From positions 186,001 through 250,000 of the forward strand of contig NZ_JAGIXS010000006.1 of assembly GCF_030014915.1 (NCBI RefSeq): DNA of 64,000 nucleotides, given 5' to 3'. Below the pieces are notes generated by a model. It was not told where the DNA came from and ran no database searches. It saw only the letters and a list, made by a program, of their open reading frames with translations. Source of the DNA: Pelomonas sp. V22. GTDB lineage: Bacteria > Pseudomonadota > Gammaproteobacteria > Burkholderiales > Burkholderiaceae_C. Shown here piece by piece: positions 1 to 8,911 of the stretch. Each line of letters begins with the position of its first letter. Positions within the stretch are counted from its first letter, which is position 1. Both the position numbers and the translations under genes were made by a program.

Positions 1-383
1 TGAGCGAGCTGATCGCGCGCTCGCGTGCCCTGGTGCGCCGCAGCCAGGCGCGCAGCGGCAACGAGCTGCGTTTCGCCAACCTGCGCATGGACCTGGAGGC
101 GCGCCGTGCCTTCGCTGGCGAGGAGCCGCTGGCCCTTTCGGTGCGCGAATGGGATGTGCTGGCCTACATGCTGCCGCGTGCCGGCAAGGTGGTGGCCAAG
201 GAGCAGATCGCTTCGGCCAGCAACAGCTGGGACCAGAGCGTCACCGACAACGCCATCGAGGTCTGCATCTCGCGCCTGCGCTCCAAGCTGGAGACGGCCG
301 GCGTGCTGGTGCGCACCGTGCGGGGCTTCGGCTATCTGCTGGAAGAGGCCCAGGTCGATGATGAGAAACAGCCCGGCGGCTGA
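1..383 (+). CDS. OmpR/PhoB-family response regulator, C-terminal part (5' end outside the window)
   Basis: The reading frame is open from the window edge (S-E-L-I-A-R-S-R at base 3) to a TGA at 381-383. It encodes the winged-helix DNA-binding domain of an OmpR-type regulator: a beta-rich entry (LRFANLRMDLEARRAF), the transactivation-loop segment LSVREWDVLAYM, and the recognition helix and wing (VTDNAIEVCISRLRSKLE, VRTVRGFGYLL). The receiver domain with its phospho-accepting Asp must lie upstream. The gene overlaps the following histidine kinase by 26 bp, so the two form a two-component pair, most like the QseB/TctD group. The signal is not evident from the sequence. Confidence 0.93.
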   Translation, partial: SELIARSRALVRRSQARSGNELRFANLRMDLEARRAFAGEEPLALSVREWDVLAYMLPRAGKVVAKEQIASASNSWDQSVTDNAIEVCISRLRSKLETAGVLVRTVRGFGYLLEEAQVDDEKQPGG

Positions 384-1761
384 GCCAGCCCGCAAGCCTG
401 CCGGCGCGCCGCTGAGCCTCAAGCAGCGCCTGCTGTGGTGGCTGATGCTGCCGCTGTTGGCGGCGGTGCCTGCCGGCAGCTTCGCGCTCTATGGCGTGAT
501 GCGCGGCACGGCCGTGGCCTGGCTGGACCAGGCGCTCGGCGACACCGCGCTGGCCGTGGCCAACTTCATCCGCGTGCGCGATGGCAAGCCGGTGGTCGAG
601 GTATCCATGCAGACCGACCGCGCGCTGCGCTTCGACCGCGTGGACCGTGTCTACTACGAGGTGCTCGACCCCCAGGGCCGCACCCTGGTGGGCGACGCCA
701 TGCTGGCCGGCGTGCCCGTGCGCGTGCGCGCCGGCGAATGGCGCTTCCTGGATGCGCAGCCTGAAGTAGAGACCCTGCGCATGGTGGTGCTGGGGGTGGT
801 CTGCGGGCCGGCGGCCGTGTGCCAGGTGCGCGTGGCCGAGACCGTCTTCAAGCGCGACGCGCTGCGCAAGCAGTTGCTGCTGGCGGCCACCGGCATGATG
901 GTGGTGCTGGCTGCGGTGCTGGCCATCGCCGGGCGCCTGGCCATCCAGCAAGGCCTCAGGCCGCTGGACGAGCTGAAGTCCGAAGTGGAAGAGCGGCAAC
1001 TGGACCGTCTCGAGCCCCTGAGCCAGAACGTGCCGGCCGAGGTGCAGCCTTTGATCGCCGCCATCAACCGCCTGTTCGAACGTCTGCGCCTCGCTGCGCT
1101 GGCGCAGCAGGACTTTCTCGCCAACGCCGCCCATCAGTTGCGCACGCCGCTGACCTCGCTGCGCACCGACATCGACCTTGCGCTGCTGGAGCCGCATGAC
1201 GCGGCCCAGGAGCCGCTGCTCAAGCGCCTGCAGAAGAGTGTGGACCGCAGCGCCCGTCTGGCCCAGCAGATGCTCGCGATGGCGCGGGCCGATGCCACGG
1301 TCACCGAGGCAGGCAAGCCGCTGGACCTGCGCGATGTGGCCGCGCAAGTGGCCGAGGACTGGGTGCCGCGCGCCGTCGAGGCCGGCCTGGACCTGGGTTT
1401 TGACCTGCAGGCCGCGCCCGTGCTGGGCCAGGGCTTTCTGCTGCGCGAGCTGCTGGAGAACCTGATCCACAACTGCCTGAGCTATGCCGGGCCCGGTGCG
1501 CGTGTGACGGTGCGCACCGCCAGCGAGGCCGGCTGGGCCGTGCTCGAGGTGGAGGACAACGGGCCCGGCATTCCGGCCTCCCATCGGGCGCGGGCGCTAG
1601 AGCGCTTCCAGCGCGGCGCCGCCGCACGCGGCCTGGGCAGCGGCCTCGGCCTCGCGATTGCGCTCGACATCGCCAAGCGCCATGGCGGCGCTTTGAGCCT
1701 GCATGACGGCACGCAGGGCGTGGGTCTGCTGGTGCGAGTGGAGCTGCCCCTTCGCGCCTGA
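358..1761 (+). CDS. Sensor histidine kinase, TctE/QseC-like
   Basis: The predicted protein is 467 aa. It starts at tandem ATGs (358/361) inside the end of the response-regulator gene, so translation is probably coupled. An N-terminal membrane segment is followed by a periplasmic sensor region typical of two-component sensor kinases (2CSK_N type), then a second membrane segment around residues 175-205. The HisKA box carries the phospho-acceptor His near residue 259 (NAAHQLRTPLTSL). The ATPase domain has the N-box LLENLIHNCLSYA, the G1 box VEDNGPGIP and the G2 box GLGSGLGLAIA, so all catalytic motifs are intact. It should phosphorylate the adjacent OmpR-type regulator. Related systems respond to carboxylates or metals, but the ligand cannot be read here. 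Confidence 0.94.
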   Translation: MMRNSPAAEPARKPAGAPLSLKQRLLWWLMLPLLAAVPAGSFALYGVMRGTAVAWLDQALGDTALAVANFIRVRDGKPVVEVSMQTDRALRFDRVDRVYYEVLDPQGRTLVGDAMLAGVPVRVRAGEWRFLDAQPEVETLRMVVLGVVCGPAAVCQVRVAETVFKRDALRKQLLLAATGMMVVLAAVLAIAGRLAIQQGLRPLDELKSEVEERQLDRLEPLSQNVPAEVQPLIAAINRLFERLRLAALAQQDFLANAAHQLRTPLTSLRTDIDLALLEPHDAAQEPLLKRLQKSVDRSARLAQQMLAMARADATVTEAGKPLDLRDVAAQVAEDWVPRAVEAGLDLGFDLQAAPVLGQGFLLRELLENLIHNCLSYAGPGARVTVRTASEAGWAVLEVEDNGPGIPASHRARALERFQRGAAARGLGSGLGLAIALDIAKRHGGALSLHDGTQGVGLLVRVELPLRA

Positions 1762-3090
1762 TCAGTGCTGGCGCAGCCGCCGGTGTGTGGCGCGTGCGTG
1801 CGGCACCCAGGCCAGCCGCGCCCAACGCCGCCACATGAGCAGGCCGCGCACCCACTCATCCAGCGCATAGGCCACCCACACGCCGACCAGGCCCCAGTGC
1901 ATGCCGAGCACCCAGCTGCCGCAGGCGAGCACCAGGATCATCGAGGCGCTGCCTGCCATCACCGGATAGCGCGCATCGCCAGCGGCGCGCAGCGCATTGA
2001 TCACGACGAGGTTGAAGGTGCGGCCCGGCTCCAGGATGACGGTGATCCACATCAGCGTGGTGCCGGTGGCGATGATCTCTGGATCGCTGGTGAACAGGCG
2101 CAGGAGCCAGGGCGCGGCCAGCGCGGCGCTCAGCGCCACCGCCAGGCTGAGCAGCAGGCCGCGGCCGAGGGCCTTGCGCACAAGCTGGTGGGCCTGGTGC
2201 AGCTCGCCCGCGCCAATCAGGTGGCCGACCACGATCTCGGCCGCGAAGCCGGTGGCCAGGCCCGCCAGCAGCACGAAGTACATCAGCTGCTGCGTGTAGG
2301 CCTGGGTGGCCAGGGCGATGGCGCCGAGCTTGCCGGCCACCGCCACGCTGACCATGAAGGCCAGCCGGTAGGCGATGTTCTCGGCCGCGCCCGGAAGGCC
2401 GATGTGCAGCATGGCCGCAAGCTCGGGCCGTGGTAGCCGCCACCAGTCGCCCCAACGGGGCCTCAGGTCGAGCCGCGCGCGCCACAGCCACAGATGCAGG
2501 GCGATGCCGAGCAGGCGGCTCGCGCCCATGGCCACGGCAAAGCCGGGCAGGCCGATGCGCGGCATCAAGAGCCAGGCCAGCAGCAGGTGGCTGGCATGCA
2601 TGGCGACGATCACGGCCAGCGTGTCGCGGGTGCGCAGGTGGGCGCGCATCACACTCGCCATCGAGGCGTTCCAGGCGTCCAGCGGCAGGGCCGGTGCCAG
2701 CGCCAGCAGCAGGGGCAGGGCCAGCGGCACGACCTCGGCCGGCGCATTGAGCAGGTGCAAGAGCGGCTCGGCGCCCAGCGAGGCCAGCGCGGCGATGAAG
2801 AGCCCCATCCAGGTGCTCGCGCCCAGCGCTGCACGGGCCAGCGCATCGGCCTGGTCGCGGCGGCCGCCGCCGAGGCTCTGCGTGATCACCACGCTGACAC
2901 CGGCGCCGATGATGCGGAACAGGATGAAGAGCATGCCCACCACATGGTTGGCGAGGGCGAATGCCGCACCGCCGGTGTCCGACACACGCGCCGCGAGGGC
3001 AGTGCCGAGCATGCCCACGGCGATGCCGAGGCAGAGTTCGAGAAATAGTGGCCAAGCCAGTGAAACAAGGCGTGGTGCAGCCTGGGTCAT
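1762..3090 (-). CDS. MATE-family efflux transporter
   Basis: The protein is 442 aa with about 12 hydrophobic segments, the normal size for a MatE (NorM/DinF-type) antiporter. The start was set at the ATG of MTQAAPRLVSLAWPLF, where family similarity begins; the frame is open about 200 bp further upstream but that part reads as non-protein sequence. Recognisable features are the MatE N-terminus (LAWPLFLELCLGIAVGMLGTA) and internal repeats such as GAAENIAYRLAFMVSVAVAGKLGAIALA and FNLVVINALRAAGDARYP. The family exports drugs or cationic metabolites using Na+ or H+. The gene is convergent and abutting with the sensor kinase, with no visible terminator between them. The substrate is unknown. Confidence 0.93.
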   Translation of the reverse strand: MTQAAPRLVSLAWPLFLELCLGIAVGMLGTALAARVSDTGGAAFALANHVVGMLFILFRIIGAGVSVVITQSLGGGRRDQADALARAALGASTWMGLFIAALASLGAEPLLHLLNAPAEVVPLALPLLLALAPALPLDAWNASMASVMRAHLRTRDTLAVIVAMHASHLLLAWLLMPRIGLPGFAVAMGASRLLGIALHLWLWRARLDLRPRWGDWWRLPRPELAAMLHIGLPGAAENIAYRLAFMVSVAVAGKLGAIALATQAYTQQLMYFVLLAGLATGFAAEIVVGHLIGAGELHQAHQLVRKALGRGLLLSLAVALSAALAAPWLLRLFTSDPEIIATGTTLMWITVILEPGRTFNLVVINALRAAGDARYPVMAGSASMILVLACGSWVLGMHWGLVGVWVAYALDEWVRGLLMWRRWARLAWVPHARATHRRLRQH

Positions 3091-3169
3091 GTCATACAAG
3101 GGCGTGGGGGCCGCCGTAGGATCACGACCAGAGGCCCGTTCAAGTGGGTGATTGTGCGGAAGTAATGCA

Positions 3170-3928
3170 ATGAAACCGGCCCGTCGTCGTTGGATGGCTG
3201 CATTGGCAGCCGGCCTGAGCCTGCTGGCTCCGGCTGCCGAGGCGCGCCAGCCCGGAGCGCCGGCGGCTCCGCTGCACGTGCTGGTCGACAACACGGCCGA
3301 GATGCCGCAAGCCTTGATACAGCGCGGTCAGCTGAACGACGGCATCCTGCGCGACGTGGGCATCGCGCTCGCCGACAAGCTGGGGCGCGAAGCGCAATTC
3401 CATGTGCTGCCGCGCAAGCGCCTGGCCGACGAACTGGTGGCGGGCGCCGGTGCCGACATTGTCTGCGGCTATTTGCCGAACTGGCTGCCCGGCGAACTGG
3501 ACTGGAGCAAGCCCTTCCTGCCCGATGAGCAACTGTTGCTGAGCAGCAAGCCCGGGCCTGCACCGGCCCGGCCCACGGACCTCGGCGGCGAGCGCATTGG
3601 CACGGTGCTGGGCTTTGTCTACCCCGAGATGCAGCAGCTGCTGGGCCCGGCCTTTGTGCGCGACGACGCGCTGGATGCCGGCGCCAACCTGCGCAAGCTG
3701 AGCCTCGGCCGCATGCGCCATGCCATCGTGGGCCGGCTGCAGTTCGACTACCAGATGCGGCTCGGCAGCTACAAGCTGGACCTGCATCCGCCGCTGGTGA
3801 TCTCCAGCTTCATCAGCCAGTGCGGCCTGTCGCGCCGCAGCAGCCTCACGCTGGCCGAGCTGAACAAGGCCATCGCTGCGTTGCAGGCCGAAGGCGGCGT
3901 GCAACGCATCCTGGCGAAGTACCGCTAG
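3170..3928 (+). CDS. Periplasmic solute-binding protein, SBP_bac_3-like (orphan)
   Basis: The 252-aa product has an N-terminal signal peptide (MKPARRRWMAALAAGLSLLAPAAEA). The ATG at 3170 was preferred over an upstream TTG because a purine-rich GCGGA lies about 10 bp before it and the signal peptide begins there. The mature part has the family-3 binding-protein layout: GILRDVGIALADKLG, then DIVCGYLPNW, LDWSKPF and GERIGTVLGFVYP, with a short C-terminal helix KAIAALQAEGGVQRILAKY. Such proteins bind amino acids or other small polar ligands, or act as stand-alone sensors. No permease or ATPase gene lies next to it, so it either works with a distant transporter or has been recruited to another role. 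Confidence 0.85.
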   Translation: MKPARRRWMAALAAGLSLLAPAAEARQPGAPAAPLHVLVDNTAEMPQALIQRGQLNDGILRDVGIALADKLGREAQFHVLPRKRLADELVAGAGADIVCGYLPNWLPGELDWSKPFLPDEQLLLSSKPGPAPARPTDLGGERIGTVLGFVYPEMQQLLGPAFVRDDALDAGANLRKLSLGRMRHAIVGRLQFDYQMRLGSYKLDLHPPLVISSFISQCGLSRRSSLTLAELNKAIAALQAEGGVQRILAKYR

Positions 3929-3936
3929 GCGATTGA

Positions 3937-6501
3937 TCAGCCGTTCTTGACGCGCTGGGCCAGGTGGGCCAGCGCTTCCTCGACCTGGTCGACCAGCACC
4001 AAGCACAGCTCGCCCGGCTGCAGCTTGTCCAGCGCGCGGTCGATGGCGATGAACTCGCCGCGGATTTCCTCGACATGGCTGGTGCGGCTGGCGCCTTCCA
4101 GGCCCTGGCGCAAGAGGGCCAGCACCTCGCCGTCCTCGCGGCCGCGCTGGCAGGCATCCTGGAACAGGATGACCTCGTCGAAGGCCTTGCCGAGGATCTG
4201 CGTCTGCACGCGGATGTCCTCGTCGCGGCGGTCGCCGGCGCCGGAGATCACGACCGAGCGGCGCGTGGCCGGCAGCGCCTCGACGGCGGCCACCAGGGCG
4301 TTCATCGCGTCTCCGTTGTGGCCGTAGTCGGCGATCACGGTGGCACCGCGGAAGTCCATCACATTGAAGCGGCCAGGTGCGTTGTCGGCGTCATTGGCGA
4401 AGCTGGCCACGCCACGGCGGATGGTGTCCCAATCGAGGCCCATGCCCCAGGCCGCCGCCACCGAGGCCATGGCGTTCTCGACCTGGAAGCCGATGGCGCC
4501 GTTGCGGGTGATGGGGATCTCACGCAGCGGAATGGTCTCGCGCCAGGCGCCTTGCGCTGCCACGAGCTGATCGCCGTCCACATAGACGCAGCGCTTGCCC
4601 TGCGAACGGTGCGCGGCCATCAGCGGATGGTGGCGGTCGGCGGCGAAGAAGATGATCTGGCCCGGGCAGACACCGGCCATATTGGCCACCACCGGGTCGG
4701 CCGCGTTCAGCACGGCATAGCCGGTGGGCGCCACGTTCTGCACGATCACGCGCTTCACGAGGGCCAGTTCCTCGACGGTGTTGAGGAAATTCATGCCCAG
4801 GTGGTCGCCGGCACCGAGGTTGGTGACGACCGCGACCTGGCAGCGGTCGAAGCCCAGGCCTTCGCGCAGCACGCCGCCACGCGCGGTCTCGAACACGGCC
4901 GCTTCCACGTCCGGGTGCATCAGCACATTGCGGGCGCTCTTGGGGCCGGAGCAATCGCCGCTGTCGATCTGGCGGCCGTCCACGTAGACGCCGTCGGTGT
5001 TGGTCATGCCCACGCGCAGGCCCATGGTCGCGAACAGGTGGGCGATCAGGCGGGTGGTCGTGGTCTTGCCATTGGTGCCGGTGACGGCGACGACCGGGAT
5101 GCGGCCGTCCTCGCCCTTGGCCGTGGCAAGGCCGTACAGATGCGAAATGATGGCCTCGCCAACATTGCGGCCCTTGCCATAGCTGGGGCTCAGGTGCATG
5201 CGCAGGCCCGGCGCGGCATTCACTTCGACGATGCCGCCGTTCACTTCCTCGAGCGGCTGATGCACGCTCTCGGCCACCACGTCGACGCCGCAGACATGCA
5301 GGCCCACCACCTGCGCTGCCGCCACGGCACGCGCCGCCACCTCGGGGTGCACGTCGTCGGTCACGTCGGTGGCAGTGCCGCCGGTGCTGAGGTTGGCGTT
5401 GTTGCGAAGGATCACGCGGCGGCCCTTCTCGGGCACCGATTCCGGGCTCAGGCCCTGCAGCTCCAGGCGGGCCACGGCGATGTCGTCGAAGCGGATCTTG
5501 GTCAGCGAGGTGGCATGACCATCGCCGCGTTTCGGGTCGGCATTGACCTTGTCGACGAGTTGCTTGACGGTGAGCGTGCCGTCGCCGATCACATGCGGCG
5601 GGTCGCGACGCGCGGCGGCCACGAGCTTGTCGCCCACCACCAGCAGGCGGTAGTCGGAGCCGGGCAGGAATTTCTCGACCATCACATGGCCGATCTCGTC
5701 GGCCGCCTTGTAGGCGATCTCCAGATGCTCGCGGGTCACGACGTTGACGGTCACGCCCTTGCCCTGGTTGCCGTCCTGCGGCTTGACCACGACCGGCAGG
5801 CCGATCTCCTGCGCCACGGCCCAGGCCTCGTCGACCGAGTCCACCGGGCTGCCCACCGGCACCGGCACGCCAGCCGATTGCAGCAGGCGCTTGCAGAGGT
5901 CCTTGTCTTGCGCAATCGATTCGGACACGGCCGAGGTGGCGTCGACCTCGGCGGCCCAGATGCGGCGCTGCTTGGCGCCCCAGCCGAACTGCACCAGGCT
6001 GCCTTGCGTCAAGCGGCGGAAGGGGATACCGCGAGCGACTGCCGCGTCGACGATGGAACCGGTTGACGGGCCGAGGCGCACATCTTCATCCAGTTCGCGC
6101 AACTGAGCGACGACCTTGTCGTCATCGAACGTGCCGCCGGTGGTGGCGGCCTCGATCAACTCGCAGGCAGCCTTGAAGGCCAGGCGGCCCACGTCTTCCT
6201 CGCTGTACTCGACGACGACCTGGTAGGTACCCGCTTCGGAGGTGGTGTGGGTGTGGCTGAAGGTGACCGGGCAGCCGGCCTGCGCCTGCAGCGCCAGCGT
6301 GGCCTGCTCCAGCACGTGGGCGAGGGACATGCCAGCACGCAGCGCGCCTATGCCGGGGAAGAGTTCGCGCAGACGGGCTTCGAAGCCCGGCTGGCTGGTG
6401 ATGGCGAGCTCGGGGCCGCTGCAGCTGACCACCGCTTCGATGGCGGTGTGGCGGCTCCACATATTGGGGCCGCGCAGGGCACGGGTGCGGGAGACTTCCA
6501 T
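3937..6501 (-). CDS. cphA: Cyanophycin synthetase (full-length, CphA1-type)
   Basis: The 854-aa protein polymerises L-Asp and L-Arg into cyanophycin (multi-L-arginyl-poly-L-aspartate) using ATP. It has the three-part architecture of CphA. The N-terminal domain begins with the family signature LRGPNMWS. An ATP-grasp domain follows (roughly residues 200-450; VVVKPQDGNQGKGVTV, EVNAAPGLRMH). The Mur-ligase domain has an intact Walker A loop, GTNGKTTT, near residue 473, plus the later motif DYGHNGDAMNALV. The ATP-grasp site is known to add Asp and the Mur-like site to add Arg. The length matches the family. The gene lies 47 bp downstream of the second synthetase on the same strand and is probably co-transcribed with it. 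No cyanophycinase gene (cphB) is in the window. Confidence 0.96.
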   Translation of the reverse strand: MEVSRTRALRGPNMWSRHTAIEAVVSCSGPELAITSQPGFEARLRELFPGIGALRAGMSLAHVLEQATLALQAQAGCPVTFSHTHTTSEAGTYQVVVEYSEEDVGRLAFKAACELIEAATTGGTFDDDKVVAQLRELDEDVRLGPSTGSIVDAAVARGIPFRRLTQGSLVQFGWGAKQRRIWAAEVDATSAVSESIAQDKDLCKRLLQSAGVPVPVGSPVDSVDEAWAVAQEIGLPVVVKPQDGNQGKGVTVNVVTREHLEIAYKAADEIGHVMVEKFLPGSDYRLLVVGDKLVAAARRDPPHVIGDGTLTVKQLVDKVNADPKRGDGHATSLTKIRFDDIAVARLELQGLSPESVPEKGRRVILRNNANLSTGGTATDVTDDVHPEVAARAVAAAQVVGLHVCGVDVVAESVHQPLEEVNGGIVEVNAAPGLRMHLSPSYGKGRNVGEAIISHLYGLATAKGEDGRIPVVAVTGTNGKTTTTRLIAHLFATMGLRVGMTNTDGVYVDGRQIDSGDCSGPKSARNVLMHPDVEAAVFETARGGVLREGLGFDRCQVAVVTNLGAGDHLGMNFLNTVEELALVKRVIVQNVAPTGYAVLNAADPVVANMAGVCPGQIIFFAADRHHPLMAAHRSQGKRCVYVDGDQLVAAQGAWRETIPLREIPITRNGAIGFQVENAMASVAAAWGMGLDWDTIRRGVASFANDADNAPGRFNVMDFRGATVIADYGHNGDAMNALVAAVEALPATRRSVVISGAGDRRDEDIRVQTQILGKAFDEVILFQDACQRGREDGEVLALLRQGLEGASRTSHVEEIRGEFIAIDRALDKLQPGELCLVLVDQVEEALAHLAQRVKNG

Positions 6502-6548
6502 GGTCGTCGGTCTTTCTCGGGATTCTTTGCTTGCTTCAGGTGGCCAGC

Positions 6549-8726
6549 TCAGGCCGCCAGTTCCGGCACGAAGGTATCGGCACCCGCCGAGATCAGCTCG
6601 GGCGAGATGTGCAGGGCCCAGGCCGTGGCGACGGCGGCCAGCAGCGTGGCGGCGTCGGTCGCGATGCCAGCGCGGGCGAAGCGCTTCAAGAGGGCATCGA
6701 TGTTGGCGCCTGAGGTCTCGCCCTGGCCTTGGGCCAGCACGGCGGCACCGCCCTGCAGGAACACGGCGCGGCCGCCCTTGGCGCGGTGCGCAGCCAGCGC
6801 GGCGTTGTTGCCGTCCAGCGCGTAGAGCAGCACCTCGCCATCGCTCAGCTCGGCCATCTCCACGAGGCGTGGCTCGGCCGCATTCAGCACGGCCACGCCA
6901 TCGGACAGCACCACGTCGATCTGGGTGCGCAGCACCTTGAAGAGCTGGTCTTCGGTGCGGATGTCGTGCTCGTCTAGCGAGCCGAGACCGCCCATGTCGC
7001 AGACCACGCCGACGGCGCAGCGGTCATAGGCCAGGCCGTCTTGCAGGATCACGCTGGCATTGCTCTCGGCCACGACGGCATCGACGCCGCGGTTCATCAA
7101 GAGGCGGTGCGCCGCCTCCCAGCGGGCGCCGCGCTTGTGCTCGACGCGGCGATTGCCGAGGAAGAGGCCGTCGCTGCACGACAGGCCCACATGGCGACCG
7201 TTCAGGTGCAGGAGCCAGGCCACCAGGCGGGCGATGTTGTTGCCGCCCTGAGAGGCAGTGATGCCGACGATGGGGATGCGGCCGGTCTCGTCGGATGAGA
7301 ACAGGTGGTCGATGATGGCCTGGCCCACGGGCTGCGGGTTGCCCGCGGCCGGCTTCAGGTGCATCAGCAAACCGGGGCCTGCATTGACCTCGACGATGGC
7401 GCCGCCGGTCTCGTACAGCGGCTTGGAGATATCGCTGGTGACCAGGTCGACGCCGGCGATGTCGAGGCCGATGGTGCGCGCCGCCAGCGAGACCTGGAAG
7501 GCCACGTCGGGGTGCATTTCGTCTGTGCAGTCGATGGCCACGTTACCGTTGCGCTGGATCAGCACGCGCTGACCGGCGGCAGGCACCTTGTCCACACCCA
7601 GGCCCTGGCGCTGCAGGTCCAGCAGGATCACGCCGTCCTCGGCGATGTTCAGGCGGTTGAGGGGGAATTCCTCGGTCGTGCCGCGGCGCGGGTCGCTGTT
7701 GATCTGCAGCTCCACCAGCTCCAGCACGGTGTGCTTGCCGTCACCGGTGACGGCGGCTTCGTCGCCGCGGGCGGCCGCCACGACCTGGCCGCCCACCACC
7801 AACAGGCGGTGCTCGTTGCCAGGGATGTAGCGCTCGACCAGCACTTCGGAGCCGTGGCGCTCGGCCACCTCGAAGGCTGCGGCGATGTCCTCGCGCTTCC
7901 TCAGGTCCAGCGTGACGCCGCGGCCGTGGTTGCCGTCCGACGGCTTGACCACCACCGGCAGGCCCAGGTCCTCGGCGGCCTCCCAGGCTTCATCGGCGTT
8001 CTTGACCACGCTACCGGCCGGCACGGGCACGCCGACGGCCTTGAGCAGGTCCTTGGTCAGGTCCTTGTCGCGCGCAATGCCTTCGGCGATCGCGCTGGTC
8101 ATGTCGGTCTCGGCGGTCCAGATGCGGCGCTGGCGGGCGCCATGGCCCAGCTGCACGAGGTTGCCGTCGTTCAGGCGGATGTGGGGAATGCGGCGCTCGG
8201 TGGCCGCAGCGACGATTGCGGCGGTGGAGGGGCCGAGGTAGCAGTCGTCCACCTTGTCGCGGACCCGCTCCACGGCGGCGGCCACGTCGAATGCATCGCC
8301 ATTGATCTGGGCCATCAAGAGGGCATGGCCTTCGGCGAGCGCCTGGCGGGCAACCTGCTCGTCGCGAGCACGGAACACCATCCGGTAGACGCCGTGCTGC
8401 GAGGTCGAGCGGGTCTGGCCAAAGCCCGTGGGCATGCCGGCCAGATTCAAAAGCTCGATCACCACGTGCTCCAGCACATGGCCCATCCAGGTGCCTTCGG
8501 TCAGGCGCTGCAGGAAGCCGCCGCGCTCGCCGACGCCGCAATGGTGCTCAGCGAGGGCCGGCAGGGCGGCGGTGAGGCGTTCGGTGAAACCGGGCAGCTT
8601 GTTGCTGGGGAATTCTTCCAGGGGCCCCAGGTCCAGCCAGGTTTCCAGCACCGGCCGGTAAGTCCACATATTGGGGCCGCGCAAATAGTTGACGCGCAAA
8701 AGCTTGATGTCGTCGTGTCTGCTCAT
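6549..8726 (-). CDS. cphA': Second cyanophycin synthetase-like protein (CphA'), Mur domain degenerate
   Basis: The 725-aa paralogue starts at MSRHDDIKLLRVNYLRGPNMW; the frame is open further upstream but the family signature LRGPNMWTY sits just after this ATG. The N-terminal and ATP-grasp domains are intact (VVVKPSDGNHGRGVTLD, EVNAGPGLLMHLKP). In the Mur-ligase domain, where CphA has GTNGKTTT, this protein reads GITASQGGNNIAR (near residue 488), so the Walker A loop is lost. The C-terminus is about 130 residues shorter than in the neighbouring CphA. This resembles CphA2-type enzymes, which lack the second ATP site and, in cyanobacteria, re-polymerise beta-Asp-Arg dipeptides. Whether this protein does the same or acts as a partner of CphA is inference. 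Confidence 0.93.
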   Translation of the reverse strand: MSRHDDIKLLRVNYLRGPNMWTYRPVLETWLDLGPLEEFPSNKLPGFTERLTAALPALAEHHCGVGERGGFLQRLTEGTWMGHVLEHVVIELLNLAGMPTGFGQTRSTSQHGVYRMVFRARDEQVARQALAEGHALLMAQINGDAFDVAAAVERVRDKVDDCYLGPSTAAIVAAATERRIPHIRLNDGNLVQLGHGARQRRIWTAETDMTSAIAEGIARDKDLTKDLLKAVGVPVPAGSVVKNADEAWEAAEDLGLPVVVKPSDGNHGRGVTLDLRKREDIAAAFEVAERHGSEVLVERYIPGNEHRLLVVGGQVVAAARGDEAAVTGDGKHTVLELVELQINSDPRRGTTEEFPLNRLNIAEDGVILLDLQRQGLGVDKVPAAGQRVLIQRNGNVAIDCTDEMHPDVAFQVSLAARTIGLDIAGVDLVTSDISKPLYETGGAIVEVNAGPGLLMHLKPAAGNPQPVGQAIIDHLFSSDETGRIPIVGITASQGGNNIARLVAWLLHLNGRHVGLSCSDGLFLGNRRVEHKRGARWEAAHRLLMNRGVDAVVAESNASVILQDGLAYDRCAVGVVCDMGGLGSLDEHDIRTEDQLFKVLRTQIDVVLSDGVAVLNAAEPRLVEMAELSDGEVLLYALDGNNAALAAHRAKGGRAVFLQGGAAVLAQGQGETSGANIDALLKRFARAGIATDAATLLAAVATAWALHISPELISAGADTFVPELAA

Positions 8727-8911
8727 GGAGGGCAAGAGGCTGGTTCGGGGGGCTTTTTGAAGCTCAGGGCACCATTGTGCGCGCTTCTTTGCGGACTGCC
8801 GTGGCCGGCCGTTTTGTGGCAGGCGCCCGGCATCGGTCAAAATCCGCTTAATTACAACAAGCGCCGAACTGGCGAATAGGGCCTGAAAAGGCTCAGTTGG
8901 CAGAACAAACA

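Noticed and set aside
3964..8879. Long plus-strand open frames (700 and 524 codons) opposite the cyanophycin synthetases
   Set aside because: Both are His/Ala/Gly-rich shadows without domains. The minus strand encodes clear CphA proteins.
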